This document shows, in pieces, positions 7,552 through 19,536 of a DNA stretch of 64,000 nt. The stretch covers positions 1-64,000 of the forward strand of contig JACPZX010000076.1 of NCBI GenBank assembly GCA_016195325.1, written 5' to 3'. Within the stretch, counting starts at the first letter, position 1, and every line of letters begins with the position of its first letter. The notes under the pieces were generated by a model. The model saw nothing but the letters and a program-made list of their open reading frames with translations. It did no database searches and had not been told where the DNA came from. This stretch comes from Acidobacteriota bacterium. GTDB lineage: Bacteria; Acidobacteriota; Polarisedimenticolia; JACPZX01. The translations under genes were made by a program, and so were the position numbers.

Positions 7552-8439
7552 GTGTCCCGACCCGCCATCCCCTTCGGCGACCGGATCAGGCCTCTCCTCG
7601 AGGCGCGCGTGCAGGTTCTCTACCGGAACCTCCCGCGGGCGCTCGCCGGGGACGAGGAGCCCATCCACGAGATCCGCGTCTCGGGACGCCGGCTGCGCGC
7701 GGCGCTGCCCTTGATGGCGCCGAAGCCTGAAGGGCGAAGAGTGCGGCGGGCCATCCGGACGCTGAAGGAGATCGTGCGCGCCGCCGGGCGCAGCCGCGAC
7801 CTCGACGTCTCGGTGGCGCTCTTCGAGCGCCGGCTGTCGAAAGCTCCCCGCCGTCCCGACGAGGCGTTGCTGCTGAAGCGGCTGAAAGCCGCGCGGGCCC
7901 GAAGCCGGGTCCGGATCGGCGGGAGCCTCCTCGATCTCGACATCGCGGCGCTCCGCCGCGACCTGCGCGAGGTCCTCATTCGCGGGGGGGCGCCGCTCGT
8001 CGTCGTCCGCGAGCGCCTCGGGATCGATCGGGAGCGGGAGGGGCCGGAGGTCATTCAGGAGATTCAGTCCCTGGGCGCCCGGTTCGAGCCGGTCGATCTC
8101 CATCGGCTCCGTCGGCGGATCCGCCTCATGAGGTATCTCACGGAGGTCGGCGCGTCGATCGGCGATGATCCCGCCGAGTCGCCGAAGGAGCTCAAGGCCC
8201 TCCAGGATCAGCTCGGCCTCGTTCACGACGCGCACGTCCTGGGGGTCTGGCTCGAATCGCAGGAGGCGTCGGCGACGAAGGCCGGCCGCCCGCAGCTTGC
8301 CGCCGCCGCGGCGCGCGCCCGGCGCGCGTTCCTCCTGATGGCGCGGGCGCGTCACCGGGACTTCCTGAGCGCTGTGCCTGCCGACGTGATCAGGCGGGCT
8401 CTGCGTCTCGAGGAGGCCCGGGGTACCGCCGTTTCGTGA
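7552..8439 (+). CDS. CHAD domain protein (polyphosphate-binding)
   Basis: This 295-residue CHAD (conserved histidine alpha-helical domain) protein contains the characteristic first motif EPIHEIRVSGRRLRAAL (about residues 36-52), ending a helix with conserved His and Arg/Lys residues. A second half repeats the pattern (DLHRLRRRIRLMRYLTE; DQLGLVHDAHVL). CHAD proteins are known to bind polyphosphate and are often found next to polyphosphate genes. The gene is divergent from the ppx-ppx-ppk operon across 170 bp. The start is GTG at 7,552 behind CGGAG. No catalytic domain such as CYTH is fused. Confidence 0.88.
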   Translation: MSRPAIPFGDRIRPLLEARVQVLYRNLPRALAGDEEPIHEIRVSGRRLRAALPLMAPKPEGRRVRRAIRTLKEIVRAAGRSRDLDVSVALFERRLSKAPRRPDEALLLKRLKAARARSRVRIGGSLLDLDIAALRRDLREVLIRGGAPLVVVRERLGIDREREGPEVIQEIQSLGARFEPVDLHRLRRRIRLMRYLTEVGASIGDDPAESPKELKALQDQLGLVHDAHVLGVWLESQEASATKAGRPQLAAAAARARRAFLLMARARHRDFLSAVPADVIRRALRLEEARGTAVS

Positions 8440-8460
8440 CGACCTCGCCTGGAAGGGGCG

Positions 8461-8481
8461 ACCCCGCGATCGCGGCGGGGT
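8461..8481. terminator. GC hairpin between convergent genes
   Basis: ACCCCGC (8,461-8,467) and GCGGGGT (8,475-8,481) form a perfect 7-bp stem with a 7-base loop. It lies between the CHAD gene and the convergent small-peptide gene. No T-tract follows on either strand, so termination is only a suggestion. Confidence 0.3.
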
Positions 8482-8536
8482 GAGGCGCACCGTGATCGCG
8501 GGTGGAGTCCGAGCTATCGGGTCTTTCCGGATCGCG

Positions 8537-8728
8537 TCAGTGCGTGATGCAGCAGCAGCACGACCCGCTGAACCTGCCGTGCGCGTCCTTGCACGCCTTG
8601 AGGACGCCCGGCGTCGGGTCGCAAGGGTTGTCCACGGCAGCGGCGGGTGTGACCATCGCGGCCATGGCGGCGATCGCGACGAAACCAGCCGCGACGAGAG
8701 CCAGAATCCAGGCGTTTCGCTTCTTCAT
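8537..8728 (-). CDS. Small exported Cys-rich peptide (63 aa)
   Basis: I do not recognise a family. The start at 8,728 (MKKRN) follows a strong GGAGGG site. Residues 1-31 form a clear signal peptide (positive start, long Ala/Val/Ile core, cleavage after AAA). The predicted mature part is only about 32 residues, with two spaced cysteines (NPCDPTPG, KACKDAHG) and a run of four at the C-terminus (GSCCCCITH), six in all. A secreted metal-binding or disulfide-rich peptide is possible. It stands alone, convergent with the CHAD gene and divergent from the hybrid kinase. Confidence 0.65.
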   Translation of the reverse strand: MKKRNAWILALVAAGFVAIAAMAAMVTPAAAVDNPCDPTPGVLKACKDAHGRFSGSCCCCITH

Positions 8729-8959
8729 GTGTCTCCCTCCAGAGGTTTCGCCCACGCCCTCCAGGCGTCGGGCGGTTGACAGTGTGGCGTAAGCCTACCG
8801 GGGTTGCGGCTCAAGTCAACGAAAATCGTCCATCGGCTCAAGTTCCCGCCTGAGGGATCCGATTCACCCGCTGAACGGCCACCGGGCTGCACGGCGGGGG
8901 TGGCGTGCGCCCCCGCGACGCGGTCCGCATGCATCGGCCCCTCGCCACCAGTGAGGTTC

Positions 8960-11485
<2,526 letters not shown>

Positions 11486-11537
11486 AGCGCCACACCCGGC
11501 AGGCACGCTTCTTCCGCGCCTGCTAGGATCGGTCCCC

Positions 11538-12167
11538 ATGAGAACTCACGCCTCCGCGCTCGTCCTCTCCCTCGTCCTCGCCTCCGGATCCGCCGTCGCC
11601 GACGTCGAGAACTACAGGATCGACCCCGGGCACTCGAGCGTCGGCTTCAAGGTCCAGCACATGCTCTCGAAGGTGCCGGGCCGCTTCATGAAGTACTCCG
11701 GGACGATCGCCGTCGATCCGAAGGATCTCGCCACCGCGAAGATCGCCGTGGAGATCGACCCGGCGTCGATCAACACCGACAACTCCGGCCGCGACGAGTC
11801 GGTCCGGTCCGCCGAGTTCTTCGACGTCGAGAAGTTTCCGAAGATGGCGTTCGAGAGCACCTCCGTCGTGCCGACCGGAGCGACGCACGCCGCCGTGAAG
11901 GGGAACCTCACGCTCCACGGCGTGACGAGGCCGGTCGAGCTCGACGTCGAGATCCTCGGCTTCGCCGCGGATCCCTGGGGGGGCTACCGGGCGGCCTTCG
12001 AGGCGAAGGGGGTCATCAACCGGAAGGACTTCGGGATGACGTGGAACAAGGTCCTCGACAGCGGCGGCCTCCTCGTCGGCGAGAGCGTCGAGATCGATCT
12101 GAACGTCGAGGCGGTGCGCCAGGGCGCCGCGGCTCCGGCGAAGGCCGGCGCGAAGTCGGGACGCTGA
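11538..12167 (+). CDS. YceI-family periplasmic lipid-binding protein
   Basis: This 209-residue YceI-like lipocalin-fold protein has a signal peptide of about 21 residues ending SAVA. Family features include YRIDPGHSSVGFKVQHM, a variant of the usual DxxHS, then GRFMKYSGTI, DESVRSAEFFDVEKFPKMAFEST and LTLHGVTRPVELDV. Members bind polyisoprenoid or amphiphilic molecules in the periplasm. An Ala/Lys-rich tail follows the domain. TAGGAT at 11,524-11,529, only 8 bases before the ATG, is a possible -10 for a nearly leaderless transcript. Confidence 0.93.
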   Translation: MRTHASALVLSLVLASGSAVADVENYRIDPGHSSVGFKVQHMLSKVPGRFMKYSGTIAVDPKDLATAKIAVEIDPASINTDNSGRDESVRSAEFFDVEKFPKMAFESTSVVPTGATHAAVKGNLTLHGVTRPVELDVEILGFAADPWGGYRAAFEAKGVINRKDFGMTWNKVLDSGGLLVGESVEIDLNVEAVRQGAAAPAKAGAKSGR

Positions 12168-12204
12168 TCGAAGGCAGCCAGGGCGCGCGGGCTTCGGATC
12201 TCCG

Positions 12205-14154
12205 ATGCTGAGGGCGAGCGGCCTGACGAAGGCCTACGGCGCGTTCGACGTCTTCGAAGGCGTGGACCTGGGGCTCCCCCCGCGATCGCGATGGGGGCTG
12301 GTCGGCGCCAACGGAGCCGGCAAGACGACGCTCGTGCGCATCCTCGCGGGGCTCGAGGAGCCCGACGCGGGGCGCGTCGATCGCCCGGGCGGCTCCACCA
12401 TCGCCTACCTCCCGCAGGAAGGGACGCGCGGCCTCGCCGCGCCACCGCGCGAGGAGGGGACGCTGCTCGAGGCCATCCTCTCCCCGTTCACCGAGATCGC
12501 GGCGATGGAGGCGGAGATGGTGCGCCTCCACGAGCGGATGGCGGAGGACGGGGGCGATCTCGACGCGCTCACCGCGCGGCTCGGCGACGTCCAGCATCGG
12601 TTCGAGGCCCTCGGCGGCTTCAACCTCGAGGCCGAGGCGAAGATCATCCTCACCGGCCTCGGCTTCGATCCGGCCGACGCCGCGCGCCCGCTCGCCGAGT
12701 TCTCGGGGGGGTACCGGATGCGAGCGCTCCTCGGCTCGCTCCTCCTGAGGCGCCCCGATTACCTCCTCCTCGACGAGCCGACGAACCACCTGGACCTCGA
12801 CGGCGTCGCGTGGCTCGAGTCGTACCTCTCGCGTCTCACGTCGGCCGTGGTCGTCGTCTCGCACGACCGCCTCTTCCTCAACCGCGTCGTCGAGTCGATC
12901 GCCGAGCTGGAGCGCGGGAAGATCCGCACGTACCGCGGCGGGTACGACGCCTACCGCGCCGAGAAGGAGGCGCAGCGCGATCGCGCCGAGGCGGCGGCCG
13001 GGAGGGAGAAGAAGCGCGAGGCCGAGGTGCGGCGGTTCATCGATCGCTTCCGGTACAAGGCGACGAAGGCGCGCCAGGCCCAGTCGCGGATCAAGATGCT
13101 GGAGAAGGCCGAGCGCACGGAGGTCCCGGCCGACGAAATCACGTGGGGGTTCCGCTTCCCCCGTCTCACGCCGGCGCCGAGGTTCGTCCTCCGCGCCGAG
13201 AACGTCGTCAAGTCGTACGGGCCGCGCCGCGTTCTCGACGGCGTCGGCCTCGTGCTCGAGCGCGGGGATCGCGTCGCGGTCGTCGGGCCGAACGGATGCG
13301 GGAAGTCGACGCTCTTGAAGATCATCGCGGGGATGGGTCTGGCCGACGACGGCGAGATCCGCCTCGGCGACGGCGTCGTCACCCGGTTCTTCGCGCAGCA
13401 CGTCGTCGAGACGCTGACCCCCGGCCGCACGGTGCTCGAGGAGCTCCAGGAGACGGCCCCCTCGCGCAAGACGGGGGATCTGCGCTCGCTCCTCGGCATC
13501 TTCCAGTTCTCGGGCGACGACGTCTTCAAGAAGGTGGAATCGCTGTCGGGGGGGGAGAAGAGCCGCCTCGCGCTCGCGCGCCTCACGCTCGACCCCGGCC
13601 ATCTCCTGGTCCTCGACGAGCCGACGAACCACCTCGACTTCGCCTCCCGCGAGGCGCTCGAGGAGGCGATCAACGACTACGAGGGGACGGTTCTCTTCGT
13701 GTCGCACGATCGCTACTTCATCAACCGCGTGGCCAGCCGCGTGGCCGCCTTCGACGCCGGCAGGGTGTGGACCGTCGAAGGGGACTACGACGTCTACGCC
13801 GCCGAGGCGTCGGCGCGCGCGGATCGGGCCCGCGAGGCGTCGGGGGCGGGGGGCGCGGGCGCGGCGCCGGGCCGGCGCCGCGACGAGCGCCGCGTCACCG
13901 CCGAGTCGCGCAACGAGCGCAACCGTGCGCTCCGCACCCTCCGCCGGGACGTGGCGTCGATCGAGGAGTCGATCGCCTCGCACGAGAAGCGGCTGAAGGA
14001 GATCGCGTCGATTCTCTCGGACCCGGCGACCTATCGGAGCGAGGGGGTGGCCGAGGGGCTCGGGCGGGAGCAGAAGGCGCTCGAGGCGGCGCTCCCCGAT
14101 CTCATGCGCCGCTGGGAGACGGCCTCCGCGGCGCTGCACGACGCGGAGATCTGA
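12205..14154 (+). CDS. ABC-F family ATPase (ribosome-associated type)
   Basis: This 649-residue protein has two ABC ATPase domains in one chain and no membrane segment, the ABC-F arrangement of Uup/EttA/YheS. Walker A motifs are GANGAGKTT and GPNGCGKST, signatures FSGGYRMR and LSGGEKSR, and Walker B motifs LLLDEPTNHLDL and LVLDEPTNHLDF. The interdomain linker is the charged P-site tRNA-interaction region (about residues 240-300, ARQAQSRIKMLEK). A C-terminal coiled coil follows (about 560-645), as in Uup. ABC-F proteins act on the ribosome; a specific role is not deducible. It starts 37 bp after yceI and could be cotranscribed. Confidence 0.93.
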   Translation: MLRASGLTKAYGAFDVFEGVDLGLPPRSRWGLVGANGAGKTTLVRILAGLEEPDAGRVDRPGGSTIAYLPQEGTRGLAAPPREEGTLLEAILSPFTEIAAMEAEMVRLHERMAEDGGDLDALTARLGDVQHRFEALGGFNLEAEAKIILTGLGFDPADAARPLAEFSGGYRMRALLGSLLLRRPDYLLLDEPTNHLDLDGVAWLESYLSRLTSAVVVVSHDRLFLNRVVESIAELERGKIRTYRGGYDAYRAEKEAQRDRAEAAAGREKKREAEVRRFIDRFRYKATKARQAQSRIKMLEKAERTEVPADEITWGFRFPRLTPAPRFVLRAENVVKSYGPRRVLDGVGLVLERGDRVAVVGPNGCGKSTLLKIIAGMGLADDGEIRLGDGVVTRFFAQHVVETLTPGRTVLEELQETAPSRKTGDLRSLLGIFQFSGDDVFKKVESLSGGEKSRLALARLTLDPGHLLVLDEPTNHLDFASREALEEAINDYEGTVLFVSHDRYFINRVASRVAAFDAGRVWTVEGDYDVYAAEASARADRAREASGAGGAGAAPGRRRDERRVTAESRNERNRALRTLRRDVASIEESIASHEKRLKEIASILSDPATYRSEGVAEGLGREQKALEAALPDLMRRWETASAALHDAEI

Positions 14155-14166
14155 GCGCGCGCAGGC

Positions 14167-16275
<2,109 letters not shown>

Positions 16276-16389
16276 GGAATCCTCCGGATGGGCTGATGGC
16301 GGAGCGAGCGGGGCGAGTCTACCACCCCGCCCGTGGGGCTTCCCCGCCCCGGCGCGCACCGAACGCGACACATTCTTACCGCGGCCGGC

Positions 16390-16418
16390 TTGCGGCGGCG
16401 CCACGAAAGGCCGATATT
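16390..16418 (+). promoter_or_regulatory. Weak promoter candidate in divergent intergenic region
   Basis: TTGCGG (16,390-16,395), 17 bases, GATATT (16,413-16,418). It would serve the CDP-diacylglycerol pyrophosphatase-like gene at 16,472. Confidence 0.3.
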
Positions 16419-16471
16419 TCAACCGGAATCTCGTGGCCCGCGAAGGGTTCCTGGGTGAACCGGAGCACGTC

Positions 16472-17215
16472 ATGCAAGGAATCAGCGAACGCTCAACGGT
16501 TCGGACCGCCGCGTGGCTCGCCGCCCTCGGCGCCTCCTTGTTCGTCACGGTGACGACGTCGACGTGGGCCGGCTCCGGGAAATGCTCCGGCCGCGAGTCG
16601 GACCCCGACTGCGTCCTCTACCTCATCACCCGCAAGTGCCTCGACACGTCGGCCGCGGAGTACTGCGATGCCTGCCCCTACCCGCGCTCGGGGTACTGCC
16701 CGGCGACTTCGACCTGCGAGTCGACGACCGAGCTCTGGACCGGAACGGCGCACTACGTCGCGATCCGCGACAACACCGCGTGCGCCTGTCCCCAGGTGAT
16801 CCACGGGCTCGTGATCCCCACGGGGGCGATCACGGGGGTCGAGGATCCCGACCGCCCGGCGTCGATCTGGAAGTTCGCGTGGGCCGTCGCGGAGGCGGCC
16901 GGCCTCGGGGATCAGGACGCGGTGTTGATCGTCAATCCCCCGGAGCACCGGACGCAGAACCAGCTCCACATCCACGTCCTCCCGCTCGACCTCTCGAAGC
17001 GGACGGCGCTCGAAGCGACGCCGAAGATCGACATCCCGGATCTGGCGGCCGTCTGGACGAAGGCCGACGGTCTCGCGGCTGAAAGCGGTCTCGCGTCGTA
17101 CGGCATCGTGGTCCACAGGAGCGGTGCGGCGTGGCACCTGCACGTCGCCAACGCCGGGCTCACCGACGCGTACTCGCGCCTCCCCGAGTGCTCGCGGCCC
17201 GTCAGGAAGCGCTGA
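16472..17215 (+). CDS. CDP-diacylglycerol pyrophosphatase-like exported protein
   Basis: This 247-residue protein resembles Cdh (CDP-diacylglycerol diphosphatase, HIT-like fold), which splits CDP-diacylglycerol to phosphatidate and CMP. The match rests on the order HYVAIRDN, then GLVIPTGAITGVEDP, SIWKFAWAVAE and RTQNQLHIHVLPL with the catalytic H-x-H pair. A signal peptide (about 1-32) fits a periplasmic enzyme. An extra Cys-rich segment (about residues 35-75, with eight cysteines) precedes the catalytic part and is not usual for Cdh. The start ATG at 16,472 has GGAG upstream. The stop overlaps the convergent glycosyltransferase stop by 14 bp. Confidence 0.75.
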   Translation: MQGISERSTVRTAAWLAALGASLFVTVTTSTWAGSGKCSGRESDPDCVLYLITRKCLDTSAAEYCDACPYPRSGYCPATSTCESTTELWTGTAHYVAIRDNTACACPQVIHGLVIPTGAITGVEDPDRPASIWKFAWAVAEAAGLGDQDAVLIVNPPEHRTQNQLHIHVLPLDLSKRTALEATPKIDIPDLAAVWTKADGLAAESGLASYGIVVHRSGAAWHLHVANAGLTDAYSRLPECSRPVRKR

Positions 17216-18350
17216 TCGAGCCCGTTGACGCCAGCTCCGCGATCCACCGATCCCACGTCGAGACGACGCCCGGCAGATCGTGCGCGCGGATCCTCTCCCG
17301 CATGGGCGCGAGCCGCGTCTCCGCCTCCTCGCGCGGGCCGACGGCGATCGACAGGAGAGCCGCCGCCCGATCGGGGATCTCCGCCGGGTCGTCGTAGAGG
17401 ACGCGGTCGTCTCCCCCCGCCAGCGCGGGGTAGGCGAGACGGCGCGGGAGGATCGGCAGGCATCCGAGGTGGATCGCCTCCATCACGCTCACGCCGAAGA
17501 ACTCGTGCCGCGACGTCGAAACCACCACCGCGCAGCGCGAGACGAGCTCCAGGTACTCCCGCCGCGATTCGACGAACCCCCACCGCTCGATCCGCTGCGC
17601 CAGCCTCCCGCGCGCGGCGTCGAAGATCGCCGGCTTGGTCCGGTATGTCTGCCCGACGACCACCAGGCGGAAATCGGGGGCCTCGCCCCGGCGCGCGCGC
17701 GCGGCGAGCGTCTCCATCGCCGTGAAGAACTCTCCGGGCGCGCGGTCCTCCTCCCAGCGGTGGTTCCAGAGAATCCACGGCTGCCTCTCCGGCCGTCGCG
17801 CGGCGTCCATCGCGGCGAGATCGAGCGGCAGTCCGAGGACCGACGCGCGATCGAGAAGACGGGGAGCGATGCGCTCGGGACGGAAGTCGGGCATGAGGCG
17901 CACCAGCTCCTCGGCCCCGGCGACGAAGCTGTCGCGGTGGAACTCGCTGTTGAACACGACCCGGTCGGCGGCGAGCGCCGTGTAGAGGTTCGCGAGGCCG
18001 AAATGGATGTCGCGCAGGTCGGAGGAAGGCGTCGGGTACGTCAGCTGGTTCTCGTGGAAGAAGACGATGGCGCCGAGGGGACTCGGGAAATGATCGCGCG
18101 TGAGAGCCAGGAACTCGGGAAGGTTCAGGAAATCGGTCGTGACGAGCACGCCGGCCGGGGGGCCCGCGAGGGCGCGGACCTGGGGCTCGAAGGCGAGAGC
18201 GGCGCCGCGCATCCGCCATTTCCACTTGCGCGGCGGAAGGGACAGGAGCGTGACGTCGTGGCGCGACCGATCGCGCAGGGCCTCGGCGAGCGCCCGGTGG
18301 GAGGCGGTGTGGTAGGGATCGAGATAGAGGACGCGCGCCCGCTCGCTCAC
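17202..18350 (-). CDS. Glycosyltransferase of the tRNA-queuosine mannosyltransferase (QTMAN/GTDC1, DUF3524) type
   Basis: This 382-residue two-domain GT-B protein has an N-terminal half with the DUF3524 pattern: VLYLDPYHTASHRALAE, LLSLPPRKWKWRMRG, VFFHENQLTYP and LANLYTALAADRVVFNSEFHR. The C-terminal half is glycosyltransferase-4-like: WILWNHRWEEDRAPGEFF, VVGQTYR, and the donor motif STSRHEFFGVSVMEAIHLGC. The animal homologue GTDC1 mannosylates queuosine in tRNA-Asp; the bacterial substrate is not known to me. The start is GTG at 18,350, where homology begins; the open frame upstream to 18,671 looks non-coding. tRNA-Asp lies in the same window, but 16 kb away. Confidence 0.82.
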   Translation of the reverse strand: MSERARVLYLDPYHTASHRALAEALRDRSRHDVTLLSLPPRKWKWRMRGAALAFEPQVRALAGPPAGVLVTTDFLNLPEFLALTRDHFPSPLGAIVFFHENQLTYPTPSSDLRDIHFGLANLYTALAADRVVFNSEFHRDSFVAGAEELVRLMPDFRPERIAPRLLDRASVLGLPLDLAAMDAARRPERQPWILWNHRWEEDRAPGEFFTAMETLAARARRGEAPDFRLVVVGQTYRTKPAIFDAARGRLAQRIERWGFVESRREYLELVSRCAVVVSTSRHEFFGVSVMEAIHLGCLPILPRRLAYPALAGGDDRVLYDDPAEIPDRAAALLSIAVGPREEAETRLAPMRERIRAHDLPGVVSTWDRWIAELASTGSISAS

Positions 18351-18522
18351 GCGACGAGAGTAGCGCGAAGGCCGGGTCGCCGCGCGGACCGGGACCGGAC
18401 ACGCCCTGCCCGGAATCGGACACCACAAATCGCCGTCCGGCGCGGGATCCCGCCTCGGGAGGCCTCGATCGCCGGGCACGTGCCTTGCTCCTCTCGACCG
18501 TCGACAACTGGGTCGATCCGGC

Positions 18523-19194
18523 ATGACGGCATGGGGAATCGGCGCGATGGCGAACGTTGGGCGATTTCGGGGGTGGATGGCTCTGGCCCTCGCGACGGCG
18601 GCCGGGATGATCGCGTTCGCTCTTCCGGTGGGCGGCAGGGCCGGGCCCCCTTCCGCCGGCGCGACGTTCACCTCCGCGAACGCCCTCGTCTTCCCCGCGA
18701 ACTACCGCGAGTGGATCTACCTCAGCTCGGGGCTCGGCATGACGTACCGGAAGCCGGGGGAGGCGCCGTCCCATGAGCCCTCGTTCGACAACGTCTTCGT
18801 GAACCCCGAGGCCTACCGAGAGTTCTCGAGATTGGGGCGCTGGCCCGACGGGACGATCTTCGCCCTGGAGGTCCGCGCCTCGCAGACGCACGGGTCGATC
18901 AACGAAGGGGGAAGATTTCAGCGGAAGCTGATGGACGTCGAAACCCACGTGAAGGACGCGCGCTTCCCGGGCGGGTGGGCCTTCTTCGCGTTCGAAGCCG
19001 CCGGGGGATCCCCTCCCCCCGCACCGGCGCTGCCACGCTCGGCGGCCTGCTACGGCTGCCACGGCGAGCACGGCGCGGTCGAGGAGACCTTCGTGCAGTT
19101 CTACCCGACTCTCCTTCCGATCGCGTCGGCGCGCCGCACGCTCAGACCGGGGTTCGATACCGTCACGTTCGATCAGGGAGCGCCGAATCCATGA
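18523..19194 (+). CDS. Cytochrome P460 domain protein, exported
   Basis: This 223-residue protein has an N-terminal hydrophobic export signal. A P460 domain follows: FPANYREWIYLSSGLGM, FDNVFVNPEAYREF, WPDGTIFALEVR and a single haem c site CYGCHGEHGAVEETFVQFYPTL (CXXCH near residue 176). P460 haems are usually cross-linked to a lysine; here the likely candidates are K142 or K150-region residues, not resolved. A second possible start is ATG at 18,547. The stop overlaps the start of the PadR gene (ATGA), which suggests joint expression. The role may be in NO/hydroxylamine handling, by family only. Confidence 0.8.
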   Translation: MTAWGIGAMANVGRFRGWMALALATAAGMIAFALPVGGRAGPPSAGATFTSANALVFPANYREWIYLSSGLGMTYRKPGEAPSHEPSFDNVFVNPEAYREFSRLGRWPDGTIFALEVRASQTHGSINEGGRFQRKLMDVETHVKDARFPGGWAFFAFEAAGGSPPPAPALPRSAACYGCHGEHGAVEETFVQFYPTLLPIASARRTLRPGFDTVTFDQGAPNP

Positions 19195-19526
19195 GCACCG
19201 CCTCGCGTCCGGACCTGCTGCAGGGAACGCTCGATCTCCTCATCCTGCGGACGGTGGCCCTCCAGCCGATGCACGGCTGGGGGATCTCCCAGCGAATCCA
19301 GCAGGTCTCCCGGGACGTCCTCCGCGTGAACCAGGGCTCGCTCTACCCGGCGCTCCATCGTCTCGAGGGGGCCGGCTGGATCGACGCCGAGTGGGGGAGC
19401 ACCGACGCCAACCGGCAGGCGAAGTTCTACAGGATCACAGCGTCCGGCCGGAGGCGCCTCGTCGAGGAGACGGAGAACTGGCGCCGGATGGCCGAGGCGA
19501 TCGGGCGCGTCCTGAGCGTTGTGTAG
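19191..19526 (+). CDS. PadR-family transcriptional regulator
   Basis: This 111-residue PadR-like winged-helix protein contains LLQGTLDLLILRTVALQPMHGWGISQRIQ, then NQGSLYPALHRLEGAGWI, the typical recognition helix and wing, and KFYRITASGRRRLVEETENW. In Acidobacteria this subtype is regularly found immediately upstream of MacB/FtsX-like permease genes, as here, with 10 bp to the next start. It probably controls that permease. It starts inside the stop codon of the P460 gene (4-bp overlap). Confidence 0.93.
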   Translation: MSTASRPDLLQGTLDLLILRTVALQPMHGWGISQRIQQVSRDVLRVNQGSLYPALHRLEGAGWIDAEWGSTDANRQAKFYRITASGRRRLVEETENWRRMAEAIGRVLSVV

Positions 19527-19536
19527 GGGATTCGCC

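Noticed and set aside
5579-7714. 711-codon open frame opposite the ppx genes
   Set aside because: It overlaps two clear Ppx/GppA genes and has no domain or ribosome site.
12016-14139. 707-codon open frame opposite the ABC-F gene
   Set aside because: Shadow of two Walker-motif domains on the plus strand.
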